Positions 15,517 through 24,423 are shown, numbered from the stretch's first letter. The stretch is 32,928 bases of DNA from an uncultured Lachnospiraceae bacterium (GCA_947625775.1 CANQPM010000029.1:1-32928); one strand, 5' to 3'. Translations and numbers: made by a program. The notes: generated by a model not told the origin, from the letters alone.

Positions 15517-17610
15517 ATGACAAGACAAGAAGCCACCCAAAAAGCCACAGAGCTAGTATCAAAAATGACCGTCGAGGAAGCCGCCTCACAGCTAAAATAC
15601 GACTCCCCCGCAATAGAACGCTTAGGGATTCCCGAATACAACTGGTGGAACGAAGCGCTCCACGGCGTAGCTCGCGCAGGCACCGCAACCTGCTTCCCGC
15701 AGGCAATCGCCCTCGCCGCGACCTTCGACGATGACCTTTTGCTTGAAATTGCCAAATCCATCTCCTTGGAGGCGCGCGCCAAATACAACGAATTTTCCAA
15801 GCACGGCGACCGCTCAATATACAAGGGCGTCACAATGTGGACACCAAACATAAACATTTTCCGAGATCCGAGATGGGGACGCGGACAGGAAACCTACGGC
15901 GAAGACCCATATCTCACATCAGTGATGGGCTGCGCAATGGTAGAAGGTCTGCAGCAGGAAAAAGACGGTTACATGATGGCAGCCGCCTGCGCCAAGCATT
16001 TTGCAGTCCATTCAGGTCCCGAGGAGCTGCGCCACGAATTTGACGCAGAAGTATCGCAAAAAGACCTGTGGGAAACATATCTCCCCGCATTTGAGGCATG
16101 CGTAAAAAAAGCAGGCGTAGAGGCAGTGATGGGCGCATACAACCGCACAAATTCAGAGCCCTGCTGCGCGCATAAATACCTGATGGACGAAATACTTCGC
16201 GGCAAATGGGGATTTGAAGGGCATTTTGTGTCCGACTGTTGGGCGATAAGGGATTTCCACGAGCATCACCATGTGACAAACTGCCCCGAGGAGTCAGTTG
16301 AGCTTGCGCTCAAACGCGGCTGTGACTTAAATTGCGGCTGCACATACGAGCATGTGCTTGAAGCGTACAGACAGGGAAAAGTAACCCGCGAGGACATAGA
16401 CAGGAGTGCTATACGTCTTTTCACGACAAGATACCTGCTTGGACTCTTTGACAATTCAGAGCTTGACAAAATACCTTACAGCGTTGTAGGCTGCAGCGCT
16501 CATTTGGAGCTTGCGTACAAGGCGGCAGTGGAAAGCTGCGTGCTGCTCAAAAACGACGGAATACTTCCGCTCAAAAAAGACGCGTACAAAACAATAGCCG
16601 TAGTCGGTCCGAACGCCGACAGCAAAGACGCGCTTATAGGCAATTATTACGGCACGCCGCCGCGCACAGTCACTCTGCTTGACGGCATAAGCGCACTCTG
16701 CAGGGAGTACGGCATAGAGCTTCACTATTCAGAGGGCTCTCATCTGTACGACACTTTGGAGAACGCAAAGCCCTCACAGAAATACCGCGTCACAGAGGGC
16801 AGAATCGCGGCTGAAAATTCCGATCTTGTAATCGTCTGCACAGGACTTGACGCGACATTGGAGGGCGAGCAGGGCGACAGAGGCAATTATTTTGCAAGCG
16901 GCGATAAGCCAGACCTTCTTTTGCCGCCAAGCCAGCGCCTGCTGCTTGATGCAATCATCGAGACAAAAAAGCCATTTGTAATACTTAACGCGTCGGGAAG
17001 CGCTGTCGATTTGAGCGCATATGAGGAAAAAGCGAACGCAATAATCCAAGTGTGGTACCCAGGCGGAGAGGGCGGGCGCGCCGTTGCTGATATTCTTTTC
17101 GGAAACGCTGCGCCGCAGGGCAAGCTCCCTATTACCTTTTATTACAATGACAATGACCTTCCTCCAATGACAGACTATTCGATGAAAAGGAGAACCTACA
17201 GATACATAGAGCAGAAGCCGTGGAAACCGTTTGGATTTGGGCTCACATACGGCAGACTTGAAATTCTGAAAACGGCGGTGAACATTAAAGACTACAAAAC
17301 CGCGTCAGAGAGAGGCATAACGCTGACAGTAAAATGCGCAAATAAAAATGACACAAGTGTCAGTGATGTAATTCAAGTCTATGTCCGTGTGACAGGCACA
17401 GATAACGAAGTGCCAAACCATAAGCTTACAGCATTTAAACGTATAAGTTTAGAGCCTGCCCAGACAGCCGAATATGCGCTTTATATACCGCCTTATGCAT
17501 TTTCTACAGTTGATAGCAGTGGCGAAAGAAAAGCTGACGGCGACGGCGCAAAAATTTATATAGGATTTTCACAGCCAGATAAAGACGACAGTGATTATAT
17601 AGAAATATAG
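15517..17610 (+). CDS. Glycoside hydrolase family 3 beta-glucosidase/beta-xylosidase
   Basis: Retaining exo-glycosidase that releases beta-linked sugars from oligosaccharides. The N-terminal GH3 barrel carries MWTPNINIFRDPRWGRGQET and KHFAVHSGPE; the nucleophile is probably Asp240 in VSDCWAIRDF. A second alpha/beta domain (about 330-540) and a C-terminal fibronectin-III-like domain follow, ending a 697-residue chain. No signal peptide is seen, so it acts in the cytosol on imported oligosaccharides. GGAGG precedes the ATG. It is alone: no sugar transporter or LacI/AraC regulator lies beside it. The WTPNINIFRDPRWGRG signature favours a xylosidase-type subgroup, but specificity cannot be fixed from sequence. 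Confidence 0.9.
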   Translation: MTRQEATQKATELVSKMTVEEAASQLKYDSPAIERLGIPEYNWWNEALHGVARAGTATCFPQAIALAATFDDDLLLEIAKSISLEARAKYNEFSKHGDRSIYKGVTMWTPNINIFRDPRWGRGQETYGEDPYLTSVMGCAMVEGLQQEKDGYMMAAACAKHFAVHSGPEELRHEFDAEVSQKDLWETYLPAFEACVKKAGVEAVMGAYNRTNSEPCCAHKYLMDEILRGKWGFEGHFVSDCWAIRDFHEHHHVTNCPEESVELALKRGCDLNCGCTYEHVLEAYRQGKVTREDIDRSAIRLFTTRYLLGLFDNSELDKIPYSVVGCSAHLELAYKAAVESCVLLKNDGILPLKKDAYKTIAVVGPNADSKDALIGNYYGTPPRTVTLLDGISALCREYGIELHYSEGSHLYDTLENAKPSQKYRVTEGRIAAENSDLVIVCTGLDATLEGEQGDRGNYFASGDKPDLLLPPSQRLLLDAIIETKKPFVILNASGSAVDLSAYEEKANAIIQVWYPGGEGGRAVADILFGNAAPQGKLPITFYYNDNDLPPMTDYSMKRRTYRYIEQKPWKPFGFGLTYGRLEILKTAVNIKDYKTASERGITLTVKCANKNDTSVSDVIQVYVRVTGTDNEVPNHKLTAFKRISLEPAQTAEYALYIPPYAFSTVDSSGERKADGDGAKIYIGFSQPDKDDSDYIEI

Positions 17611-17701
17611 AAATATAAAAATTAATTTGAAAAATATTTCTAAGATGCCGAAAGAGCACCTCAAAATGCTAAAGCGGTATTTGGATTAAACGGAGGCATA
17701 A

Positions 17702-18463
17702 ATGGAAACAGGACAAAATGCGGACAAAATATTGGAGCGCGCGCTTGACATAGGCGAAGCAATGCTGCGCTCCGGCGCGGAGATACTCCGTATTGAGGAC
17801 ACGATAATCCGCATATGCAACGCCTACGGAGACGGCATTGTTGACGTTTTTACGATACTTTCCCTCATAATAGTGAGCTGGAAAACTCCCGACGGCAGGA
17901 GCATCACGCAGACACGGCGCATTTATTCATATTCCACGGATTTAGAACGCTTGGAGGAGCTGAATGCGCTTTCAAGGTACGTGTGCGCGAATAAGCCGCC
18001 AGTCGATGAAATTGAGGAGCGCGTAAATTCCATAATGTGCGGCGAGGACAAAAACAGAAAATATTTTAAGCTTGCGGGCTATGTGCTCACGGCAGCCGCA
18101 TTTGCGGTATTTTTCGGCGGAAACGTTAGGGACGGCATAGCGGCAGGGCTTGTCGGCATTATACTGTACGCATGGGATTTTGTCTTTGCGTCACACAGCA
18201 AAAACAGGGTAGTATATAGCTTAGTGAGCTCGATTGTCGCGGGCATAGCGTGTATATTTACCGTCAATGCGCATATTGGAGTAAACATCGACAGTGTTAT
18301 GATAGGCAGCATAATGATTTTGATTCCTGGAATAGGCATAGTAAACTCTCTGAGGGATATGATGAGGGGAGATATTATCACAGGAATACTACGGCTTGCT
18401 GAGGCGCTTATGATGGCTGTGGCAATAGCCGTCGGCTTTGGCATTGCGCTTGTGATTATCTAA
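17702..18463 (+). CDS. Threonine/serine exporter, ThrE N-terminal-domain subunit (YjjP-like)
   Basis: 253 residues. The soluble N-terminal part (RALDIGEAMLRSGAEILRIED) is the hallmark of the ThrE N-terminal family, followed by about five hydrophobic segments from residue 120 to the end. In Corynebacterium both halves are one protein; here, as in many Firmicutes and as YjjP/YjjB in E. coli, they are separate. GGAGG precedes the ATG. The partner subunit begins 31 bases downstream. The role is export of small hydroxy amino acids or, for YjjPB, succinate, so the substrate is open. Confidence 0.88.
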   Translation: METGQNADKILERALDIGEAMLRSGAEILRIEDTIIRICNAYGDGIVDVFTILSLIIVSWKTPDGRSITQTRRIYSYSTDLERLEELNALSRYVCANKPPVDEIEERVNSIMCGEDKNRKYFKLAGYVLTAAAFAVFFGGNVRDGIAAGLVGIILYAWDFVFASHSKNRVVYSLVSSIVAGIACIFTVNAHIGVNIDSVMIGSIMILIPGIGIVNSLRDMMRGDIITGILRLAEALMMAVAIAVGFGIALVII

Positions 18464-18494
18464 GCGGGCATTAAAAATCAGGAGGTTAGCGAAA

Positions 18495-19061
18495 GTGACA
18501 GCAAAAATAGCAGAATTTATGAATGATTACCTTGCGATACTTGTGTCAGTCCTTATCGGAACGCTTGGTTACAGCCTTTTATTCAACGTAAAGAAAAACC
18601 GCATAATCTATTGTTGTATAGGTGGCACGCTGACGACGCTTATATATTTCATCTGTGCGGAGAGTGGTTTTTCGCTGCTTGTGCAGAATATGATTCCCGC
18701 GGCGATAGCGACGTTTTACGCGGAGCTTATGGCAAGAATTGTAAAAGCGCCTGCCACGGTTTTTCTTATACCGTCTATAATACCGCTTGTACCGGGCGGC
18801 AGGCTTTACTATACGATGAGCGCGATGGTAGACGGGAATAAGCTAAAGGCAGACGTGCTTGGCGGTCAGACTGTACTGATTGCAATCGGGCTCGCCGTAG
18901 GCGTGGTGCTTGTTTCCGTGTGCTTTTACCAGATTGCAAGCCGCCCGCGCTACAATATAAGGTTTGAGCGCGGCGGACAGACTTCAGACAGGCAGAAGAC
19001 CGTGGAGAATAAAAGCGGCATTGCAGGAATAGGAAAAAGCGCGCAAAAACGTGAACCATAA
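18495..19061 (+). CDS. Threonine/serine exporter, ThrE C-terminal-domain subunit (YjjB-like)
   Basis: 188 residues with about five membrane segments and the family motif AATFYAELMARIVKAPATVFLIPSI (split here by its central helix) plus LVPGGRLYYTM. It starts at GTG with AGGAGG nine bases upstream; no ATG in frame fits as well. Together with the preceding gene it forms the complete two-part exporter. The C-terminal 25 residues are basic and hydrophilic. Confidence 0.87.
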   Translation: MTAKIAEFMNDYLAILVSVLIGTLGYSLLFNVKKNRIIYCCIGGTLTTLIYFICAESGFSLLVQNMIPAAIATFYAELMARIVKAPATVFLIPSIIPLVPGGRLYYTMSAMVDGNKLKADVLGGQTVLIAIGLAVGVVLVSVCFYQIASRPRYNIRFERGGQTSDRQKTVENKSGIAGIGKSAQKREP

Positions 19062-19104
19062 GCCGCGCCGCCGCATATAATAGGTAACAACGGCTATGAT
19101 ATGC

Positions 19105-19118
19105 GAGGTATAAGTTTG
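19105..19118 (+). promoter_or_regulatory. Ribosome site deciding a TTG start for the S8 peptidase
   Basis: GAGG at 19105-19108 stands seven bases before TTG at 19116. The in-frame ATG at 19101 has no ribosome site at a usable distance, and its codons overlap this site. Confidence 0.5.
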
Positions 19119-20843
19119 ACCTGCAGGGAACGTATTTTGTCAAATGACTACAGCGACTGGATTATAGACTTTACTTTAGACGATGGGAGCCTGCGGCAGA
19201 TAGGCGATGATTATTGTTACCACGTAGTAAACAGCAATCTTGTGATAGCCTATATAAATAAGACGGCGGCAATAAACAGCAATGCGGAGTTTAGAAGGTC
19301 ATTCTATTCATTCCTGCCAAAATGCTACGGGCTTATGGAAAGCCCGCCGAGTTTCCTCGGTCAAGGCATGAGCCTGAATACGCTCAGTCTTTCGGCATCA
19401 GGGATTCTGGAAATCCAAAGGCCGCCGCTCAGCCTTACTGGAAAAAACGTAGTCATAGGCTTTATAGACACGGGAATACGTTATCAGGAGCCTGTATTCA
19501 GAAACTTTGCGGGGAAAAGCCGTATTTTAAGCATATGGGACCAGACTATACAGACGGGAACTCCGCCAGAGGACTTTGAGTATGGCAGCGAGTACACAAA
19601 CGAGATGATTAACGAGGCGCTTGAAAGTGACAATCCATTTTCAATCGTGCCGAGCACCGACGTAAACGGTCACGGAAGCGCAATGGCAAGCGTGGCGGCG
19701 GGAAGCCCCATAGAGGGCGGAAGGTTTACAGGCGCTGCGCCCGACAGCGATATAGTTGTGGTAAAACTCAAGGAGGCAAAGCCGTACCTGCGCGACTACT
19801 ATAAAATACCGATGGGTGTGCCGTGCTACAGCGAGACGGACATAATTCAGGCGGTGCAGTACCTGCAGAAATATGTAGAGGTTTTAAGCCGCCCGCTTGT
19901 AGTCTGCCTTGGTATAGGCACGAGTACGGGCGACCATATGGGGCTTGGAATGCTTGGCAGCTATATGGATTATTTGAGCAGGCAGAAAAGCCGTGTCTTT
20001 GTAGTGGCAGTGGGCAATGAGGGCAATGCGGCGCACCATTTTCACGGCGAGATAAATATGCGCGAGACATATCAGGACGTGGAGCTTAGGGTGGGCGAAA
20101 ACGAAAACGGCTTTGTGATGGACGTGTGGGGCGATGCGCCCTATTTTTACAGTGCCACGATACGCACTCCCGGCGGCGAAAGCATAAGGTGGAACAACCC
20201 GCGCGGAAACGCCCCGCAGGAGTTTAATTTTGTGTATGAAAAAACGAGGATACTTATAGAATATCTGCTTGTTGAGCAGTCTTCGGGGGCAGAGCTTATC
20301 CGCATGAGATTTACAAATCCCACGGCGGGAGTGTGGAACATACGCGTAAATTCCGAGGGAATGGCTGTCGGCGGCGGCTTTGACATATGGCTGCCGATCA
20401 CGCAGTTTTTATTCTCGGAAACATATTTCCTTGAGCCCAGCCCGTACATCACAATCACTGAGCCTGGCTATGTATATGGCGTCGTCACGGTGGCAAATTA
20501 CCAGACGTCAAACAACAGCATTTATTCCTCGTCAGGCAGGGGTTATGCGCGGGACAATTTCGTAGTGCCCGATATCGCGGCGCCAGGGGTAAATGTGTCC
20601 ACGCCATTCGGCGAGCGCACGGGCTCAAGCATCTCAGCGGCGATAACGGCAGGCGGCTGCGCCCAGCTGATGCAGTGGGCGGTGGTGGAGGGCAATGATT
20701 TTCTCGTCAATTCGATAAACATAAGAAATTACCTGATACGCGGTGCAGAGAGAGACGATTTCCTTGAATATCCCAACCGCGAATGGGGCTATGGGCGGCT
20801 GAATATTGCGGGCGTGTTTGATTTTCTCGCAGGGCTTGGTTAG
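19116..20843 (+). CDS. S8 subtilisin-family serine peptidase (clostridial Csp-like)
   Basis: 575 residues from the TTG start (580 if ATG 19101 is used). From TTG the protein begins MTCRERILSNDYSDWI, which resembles clostridial S8 family N-termini. The triad is complete: Asp118 in GFIDTGIRY, His186 in NGHGSAMASVAAG and Ser505 in TGSSISAAITAG, with oxyanion Asn301 in VGNEGN. The usual Pro after the serine motif is replaced by Ala. A long insertion between about 305 and 470 is predicted beta-rich, as in CspB-type and related peptidases. No signal peptide is seen. Csp relatives process germination hydrolases, but similar peptidases occur in non-spore contexts, so the target is unknown. Confidence 0.87.
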   Translation: MTCRERILSNDYSDWIIDFTLDDGSLRQIGDDYCYHVVNSNLVIAYINKTAAINSNAEFRRSFYSFLPKCYGLMESPPSFLGQGMSLNTLSLSASGILEIQRPPLSLTGKNVVIGFIDTGIRYQEPVFRNFAGKSRILSIWDQTIQTGTPPEDFEYGSEYTNEMINEALESDNPFSIVPSTDVNGHGSAMASVAAGSPIEGGRFTGAAPDSDIVVVKLKEAKPYLRDYYKIPMGVPCYSETDIIQAVQYLQKYVEVLSRPLVVCLGIGTSTGDHMGLGMLGSYMDYLSRQKSRVFVVAVGNEGNAAHHFHGEINMRETYQDVELRVGENENGFVMDVWGDAPYFYSATIRTPGGESIRWNNPRGNAPQEFNFVYEKTRILIEYLLVEQSSGAELIRMRFTNPTAGVWNIRVNSEGMAVGGGFDIWLPITQFLFSETYFLEPSPYITITEPGYVYGVVTVANYQTSNNSIYSSSGRGYARDNFVVPDIAAPGVNVSTPFGERTGSSISAAITAGGCAQLMQWAVVEGNDFLVNSINIRNYLIRGAERDDFLEYPNREWGYGRLNIAGVFDFLAGLG

Positions 20844-20996
20844 CGCGTCTGCATATTTCCTATTGGTTTTAAATTTTTTATTTTTTAAATCAAAAATAAT
20901 GCATAATTTCCTCAAAAAACGGCAGAATAAAATAAACCCAGCGTGGTATTATATTATAAAACGCGTTTATACGCGCATTTATGATTGGAGGAAATT

Positions 20997-21944
20997 ATGA
21001 AGAAGGATTTAAAAGTAAGGAAATTTAATCACAAAGCAGTATTCGCGGCAGCGGCAATGACGCTTGCGCTTGGCGTAACGGCGTGCGGCAGCAATAAAAC
21101 AAATGAAAACAAGGATCCGCTTACAGGCGAGGATATGTCACAGCAGGAAAGCCAGAGCAGTGAGGCTTCGGGCAGTGAAGGCTCCTCGGAGGAGGGATCG
21201 GGCGAAGCCACAGGTGACCTAAGCGAGTTTGACGAAATGCTGCAGGACGGGCGCAACGACGCCAACAGCATTATCGACTATATCAATACAAATATAGTAG
21301 GCGCTGGCGTAAATGATGTAGAAAGGCTTGTTTCAGGGCTTTTAAGCTTTGGAGATGATATACGCGGCATTGACTTTACAAGGCTGAATGACAGCAGGCA
21401 GTATATGCCAGAGGATATGATAGCGTTTATGGACTTGATGAAGCTCGAGGCTGATACGCCGTCAATGGTTATGTCAGACAAGGAAAACCGCAGGGTGATC
21501 AACATGACGCTGTCGGAGATGCTTGAGCGCGCGCGCCTGTTTGAGCAGCACATTGAAAAATATCCCGATGCCGTCACCACAGAGGCGGCTGAACGTCTGT
21601 ACGAAGAAATAGCGACAAATGCCATTTCAGGCGGATATAACAAGACAGAGGGCATAGCGCATTACTATAAAGGCGATGACGAGAATGTCATTGACAGGGA
21701 AGCGCTGAAATACTATCAGCAGTTTGCCGAGGCAAACCCTGACAGCAACCTTGGGCAGATAGTTCAGGAATATATCGGACTTCTGCAGTCAAATGATTTT
21801 CAGATAGATGACAAGATGAACGATTTTTATATGAGCCTGCACCAGAAGCTTGACCTGCAAAACATTAAAAACGCATCACAAAATACAGGCAGTGACTCAT
21901 CAAATGATGCAGGCACAGTAATTGAAGGCACAGCTTCGAGATAA
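20997..21944 (+). CDS. Predicted lipoprotein of unknown function
   Basis: 315 residues. A basic N-terminus and hydrophobic stretch end in the lipobox LGVTAC, with lipidation at Cys30. A Ser/Glu/Gly-rich linker (about 40-75) follows, then a mostly helical domain to the C-terminus. GGAGGAAATT precedes the ATG at 20997; an upstream ATG at 20985 would add four residues and is less well placed. I do not recognise the folded domain. It is probably anchored on the outer face of the membrane with the linker spanning part of the wall. It stands alone between the S8 peptidase and a shared terminator. Confidence 0.8.
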   Translation: MKKDLKVRKFNHKAVFAAAAMTLALGVTACGSNKTNENKDPLTGEDMSQQESQSSEASGSEGSSEEGSGEATGDLSEFDEMLQDGRNDANSIIDYINTNIVGAGVNDVERLVSGLLSFGDDIRGIDFTRLNDSRQYMPEDMIAFMDLMKLEADTPSMVMSDKENRRVINMTLSEMLERARLFEQHIEKYPDAVTTEAAERLYEEIATNAISGGYNKTEGIAHYYKGDDENVIDREALKYYQQFAEANPDSNLGQIVQEYIGLLQSNDFQIDDKMNDFYMSLHQKLDLQNIKNASQNTGSDSSNDAGTVIEGTASR

Positions 21945-22009
21945 GCAGCCGATAAACCCAACACCATTGTAACAGTGACAGTGGCATCTGCCGCATTGCT
22001 CGCAACAAC

Positions 22010-22064
22010 AAAAACTCCCAAAAATCGGGGCTGGCTTTAGTCCCCGATTTTCAAGGGAGTTTTT
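22010..22064. terminator. Bidirectional terminator between the lipoprotein and carbamate kinase genes
   Basis: Nested stems: AAAAACTCCC (22010-22019) with GGGAGTTTTT (22055-22064), and AAAATCGGGG (22021-22030) with CCCCGATTTT (22042-22051), around an 11-base loop. T-rich tails appear on both strands, which suits the two converging genes. Confidence 0.93.
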
Positions 22065-22104
22065 AAACATTACGAAAGCAGGCGGAAGCTTTCCATAAGC
22101 GGTA

Positions 22105-23037
22105 TTAAGACGTGATGATTGTGCCTATTTTCTCGTCAATAGCGTACTGCGTCTTGTTGAGCGAGGTTATGATTACCCTGCCCGACGGCACAGCCTCAAG
22201 GTATGTGATAGCCGCCAGAATTTTCGGCAGCATGTCAGTTTCGCCGAAATGCCCTTCGGCTATATATTCTTTAGCCTTTGCGATATTCATTGCCGTGATG
22301 GGCTCCTCATTTTCCTTTCCGTAATTCAGATATACATAATCGACGCTTGTAAGTATCAAAAGCTCGTCTGCCTTTAAATCAGCCGCAAGCTTGCCCGCAA
22401 TGCTGTCCTTTTCGATAACGGCAGACGCGCCCTTTAAGATATGCTTCTGCTCAATGACGGGAATGCCGCCGCCTCCGCACGCTATTACAATCTGTCCCGC
22501 GTCTGCAAGCGTCTTTATCGCGTCGATTTCCACAATATCAATAGGCTTGGGCGCCGCCACAATCCTGCGGTAGCCCTCGCTTGTCTGTATTACGTAATTG
22601 CCCTTGTTTACCTCAATGTCTGCGTCTTCCTTTGACATATAGCGCCCGATAGCCTTTTTGGGCTCATAAAACGCCTCATCATACGGATCGACCGTGACCT
22701 GCGTGAGAATGGTGCTCACAGGTGTCGAAATGCCGCGGCTCAAAAGCTCCGATTTCAAGGAATTTTGAATATCATAGCCGACATATCCTTGGCTCATAGC
22801 CGAGCAGACGCACATAGGAGCGGGAGTGTAATCTATATAAATGCGCCTGAGTTCAGTCATAGCCTTGTGAATCATGCTGACCTGTGGACCGTTGCTGTGC
22901 GTGATGGTGAGCTGAAAATCAGCCTCCGCCAAATCAGCCAGCGCCCTCGCGGTATTTTTGACAGCGCCGAGCTGCGCCTGTATAGTAGAGCCAAGCGCCT
23001 CATGCCCCAATGCGACAACTACCTTCTTTTTGCTCAT
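22105..23037 (-). CDS. Carbamate kinase family protein (divergent, YqeA-like)
   Basis: 310 residues of the amino-acid-kinase fold. Carbamate kinases make ATP from carbamoyl phosphate and ADP. Matches include HSNGPQVSMI, AMSQGYVGYDIQNSL, ACGGGGIPVI, IEKDSIAGKLAADL and LPKILAA. The N-terminal glycine loop is unusual: GHEALG at about residues 11-16 replaces the common GGNAL, and the usual GSM before PK is TDM. The general pattern resembles YqeA-type paralogues rather than ArcC of the arginine deiminase pathway, and no arcA or argF neighbours exist. GAGGAAGAT precedes the ATG at 23037; the longer frame to 23067 is rejected. It diverges from a PfkB-family kinase. Carbamate kinase activity is probable but not certain. 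Confidence 0.85.
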   Translation of the reverse strand: MSKKKVVVALGHEALGSTIQAQLGAVKNTARALADLAEADFQLTITHSNGPQVSMIHKAMTELRRIYIDYTPAPMCVCSAMSQGYVGYDIQNSLKSELLSRGISTPVSTILTQVTVDPYDEAFYEPKKAIGRYMSKEDADIEVNKGNYVIQTSEGYRRIVAAPKPIDIVEIDAIKTLADAGQIVIACGGGGIPVIEQKHILKGASAVIEKDSIAGKLAADLKADELLILTSVDYVYLNYGKENEEPITAMNIAKAKEYIAEGHFGETDMLPKILAAITYLEAVPSGRVIITSLNKTQYAIDEKIGTIITS

Positions 23038-23095
23038 ATCTTCCTCATTTCCGCGCCCGCAGCGCAATTTATTTTCGTGAAAAATGTGATAATTA

Positions 23096-23124
23096 AGTAT
23101 ATCAAATTGTGCGGCATTTGTACA
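23096..23124 (-). promoter_or_regulatory. Candidate promoter of the carbamate kinase-like gene
   Basis: Minus strand: TGTACA (23124-23119), 17-base spacer, TATACT (23101-23096) preceded by TGA (extended -10). The leader is about 50 bases. It lies back to back with the PfkB-kinase promoter, 50 bases apart. Confidence 0.5.
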
Positions 23125-23174
23125 CTAAAACACGAAAAAATGTTGATTTTTCAATACATAACACTTGCTTTTGG

Positions 23175-23204
23175 TTGACAAGGCGAGATTGTTAATAATA
23201 TAAT
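23175..23204 (+). promoter_or_regulatory. Near-consensus sigma-A promoter of the PfkB-family kinase
   Basis: TTGACA (23175-23180), 18-base spacer, TATAAT (23199-23204): both boxes are perfect. Such a strong promoter normally needs control, and a dyad overlaps the expected transcription start. Confidence 0.75.
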
Positions 23205-23212
23205 AAAGTCAT

Positions 23213-23245
23213 AAACAAGTGATTAAAATAAATAATCATTTGTTT
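23213..23245. promoter_or_regulatory. 13-bp dyad at the start of the kinase transcript
   Basis: AAACAAGTGATTA (23213-23225) and TAATCATTTGTTT (23233-23245), one mismatch (a G-U pair in RNA), around AAATAAA. It begins at about +2 of the promoter. It may be an operator or a 5' stem that protects the mRNA. Confidence 0.55.
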
Positions 23246-23327
23246 GTAAACAGGAAATCGGATACTTATGCTGTGGGGGCAGTATATGTGTAATAGGGAT
23301 TATTGCGGCTGAAAGGGGGAATTCGAT

Positions 23328-24416
23328 ATGATGACGAGCAGAGAGGCACAGATTTACCAGTGGATAACTGAGGAGCCTATGATTTCTCAGGAGGAGCTTG
23401 CGGAGAAGGCTGGAATAAAGCGTTCGTCTGCGGCGGTCCACATTTCCAATCTGATGAAAAAAGGATATATCCTTGGCAAGGGCTATATTACAAACGGACC
23501 AAATTACTGCACTGTGATAGGCGGCGTAAACATTGACCTTGGCGGCGTGCCGTTTGACGAGCTGCCTGAAAAGAACGCAAGTGAGGGCAAGGTGCTGGTT
23601 TCACTTGGCGGAGTGGGCAGGAACATTGCGCACAATATGAGCCTGCTTGGTATGAACGTGAAGCTTATTACGGCGCTGGGAGACGACTTATACGGGCACA
23701 GAATAATTGAAAAGTGCGAGGCGCTGGGCATAGACCTGTCGGAGTCGCTGCGCACTGTCGATGAGAAGACGTCCACCTACATATATATAATAGGCAAGGA
23801 CAAAAAGCTGCGGCTTGGCGTTTCCGATATGCAGATATATGACAAAATTACGCCCGATTTTATAAGCGCCAAGATGGATTTAATTAACCACGGCAGGTTA
23901 GCCGTTATAGATACGAATATTCCAGAGGATACCATAAAATATATTGCGGATAACTGTAAAGTGCCGCTGTTTGCGGAGACGGTTTCGGGGCAGAAGGGCA
24001 AAAAGCTTCTGAGCGTGCTCGACAAGCTGCACACAATCACCCCGAGCAGGATTGAGGCGCAGGAGCTTAGCGGAGTGGAAATCAAGGACATGGCTTCATT
24101 AAAGCAGGCGTCAAACGCGATTCTTGCAAGGGGAGTGCGCAATGTATTCATCACGTTCTGCGAGCGGGGAGTGTTTTACTCAAACGGCGATGAGTCGGAT
24201 TTTATAAAGATAAAGGAGTGCAACATAGTCAACGGCAACGGCGCTGATGATGCGTTTATGGCGGGGCTTGTATTTTCGTATATGAGGCATCTGCCCATCA
24301 GGGAGACGGCGCTCGTCGGCACGGCGGCGGCATGCATTACCGCAGAGACTGAGGAGACAATAAGCAGCAAGATATCAATAGCAGAGCTTGCGCGCGTGGC
24401 GGAGCTTGAACTGTAG
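23328..24416 (+). CDS. PfkB-family kinase with N-terminal HTH (pseudouridine-kinase-like)
   Basis: 362 residues. Residues 1-58 are a winged helix-turn-helix (SQEELAEKAGIKRSSAAVHISNL, wing KGYILGKGYIT), then a PfkB/ribokinase-fold kinase beginning CTVIGGVNIDLGG. SLGGVGRNIAHNMSLLG is the substrate region found in pseudouridine kinases of the PsuK/YeiI type. The C-terminal signature reads NGNGADDAFMAG, with Asp in place of the usual Gly before the catalytic DAF; the catalytic Asp is kept. GAAAGGGGG precedes tandem ATG codons. No pseudouridine-5'-phosphate glycosidase (psuG) gene is adjacent, so the substrate may be another nucleoside or sugar. The HTH suggests DNA binding linked to substrate binding. 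Confidence 0.85.
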   Translation: MMTSREAQIYQWITEEPMISQEELAEKAGIKRSSAAVHISNLMKKGYILGKGYITNGPNYCTVIGGVNIDLGGVPFDELPEKNASEGKVLVSLGGVGRNIAHNMSLLGMNVKLITALGDDLYGHRIIEKCEALGIDLSESLRTVDEKTSTYIYIIGKDKKLRLGVSDMQIYDKITPDFISAKMDLINHGRLAVIDTNIPEDTIKYIADNCKVPLFAETVSGQKGKKLLSVLDKLHTITPSRIEAQELSGVEIKDMASLKQASNAILARGVRNVFITFCERGVFYSNGDESDFIKIKECNIVNGNGADDAFMAGLVFSYMRHLPIRETALVGTAAACITAETEETISSKISIAELARVAELEL

Positions 24417-24423
24417 AGATAAA

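Noticed and set aside
15468-15857. 129-codon minus-strand frame over the start of the GH3 gene
   Set aside because: It overlaps GH3 codons that match the family, and the promoter and ribosome site point to the plus strand.
22105-23037. Arginine deiminase pathway
   Set aside because: Only a carbamate kinase-like gene is present; there is no arginine deiminase, ornithine carbamoyltransferase or antiporter.
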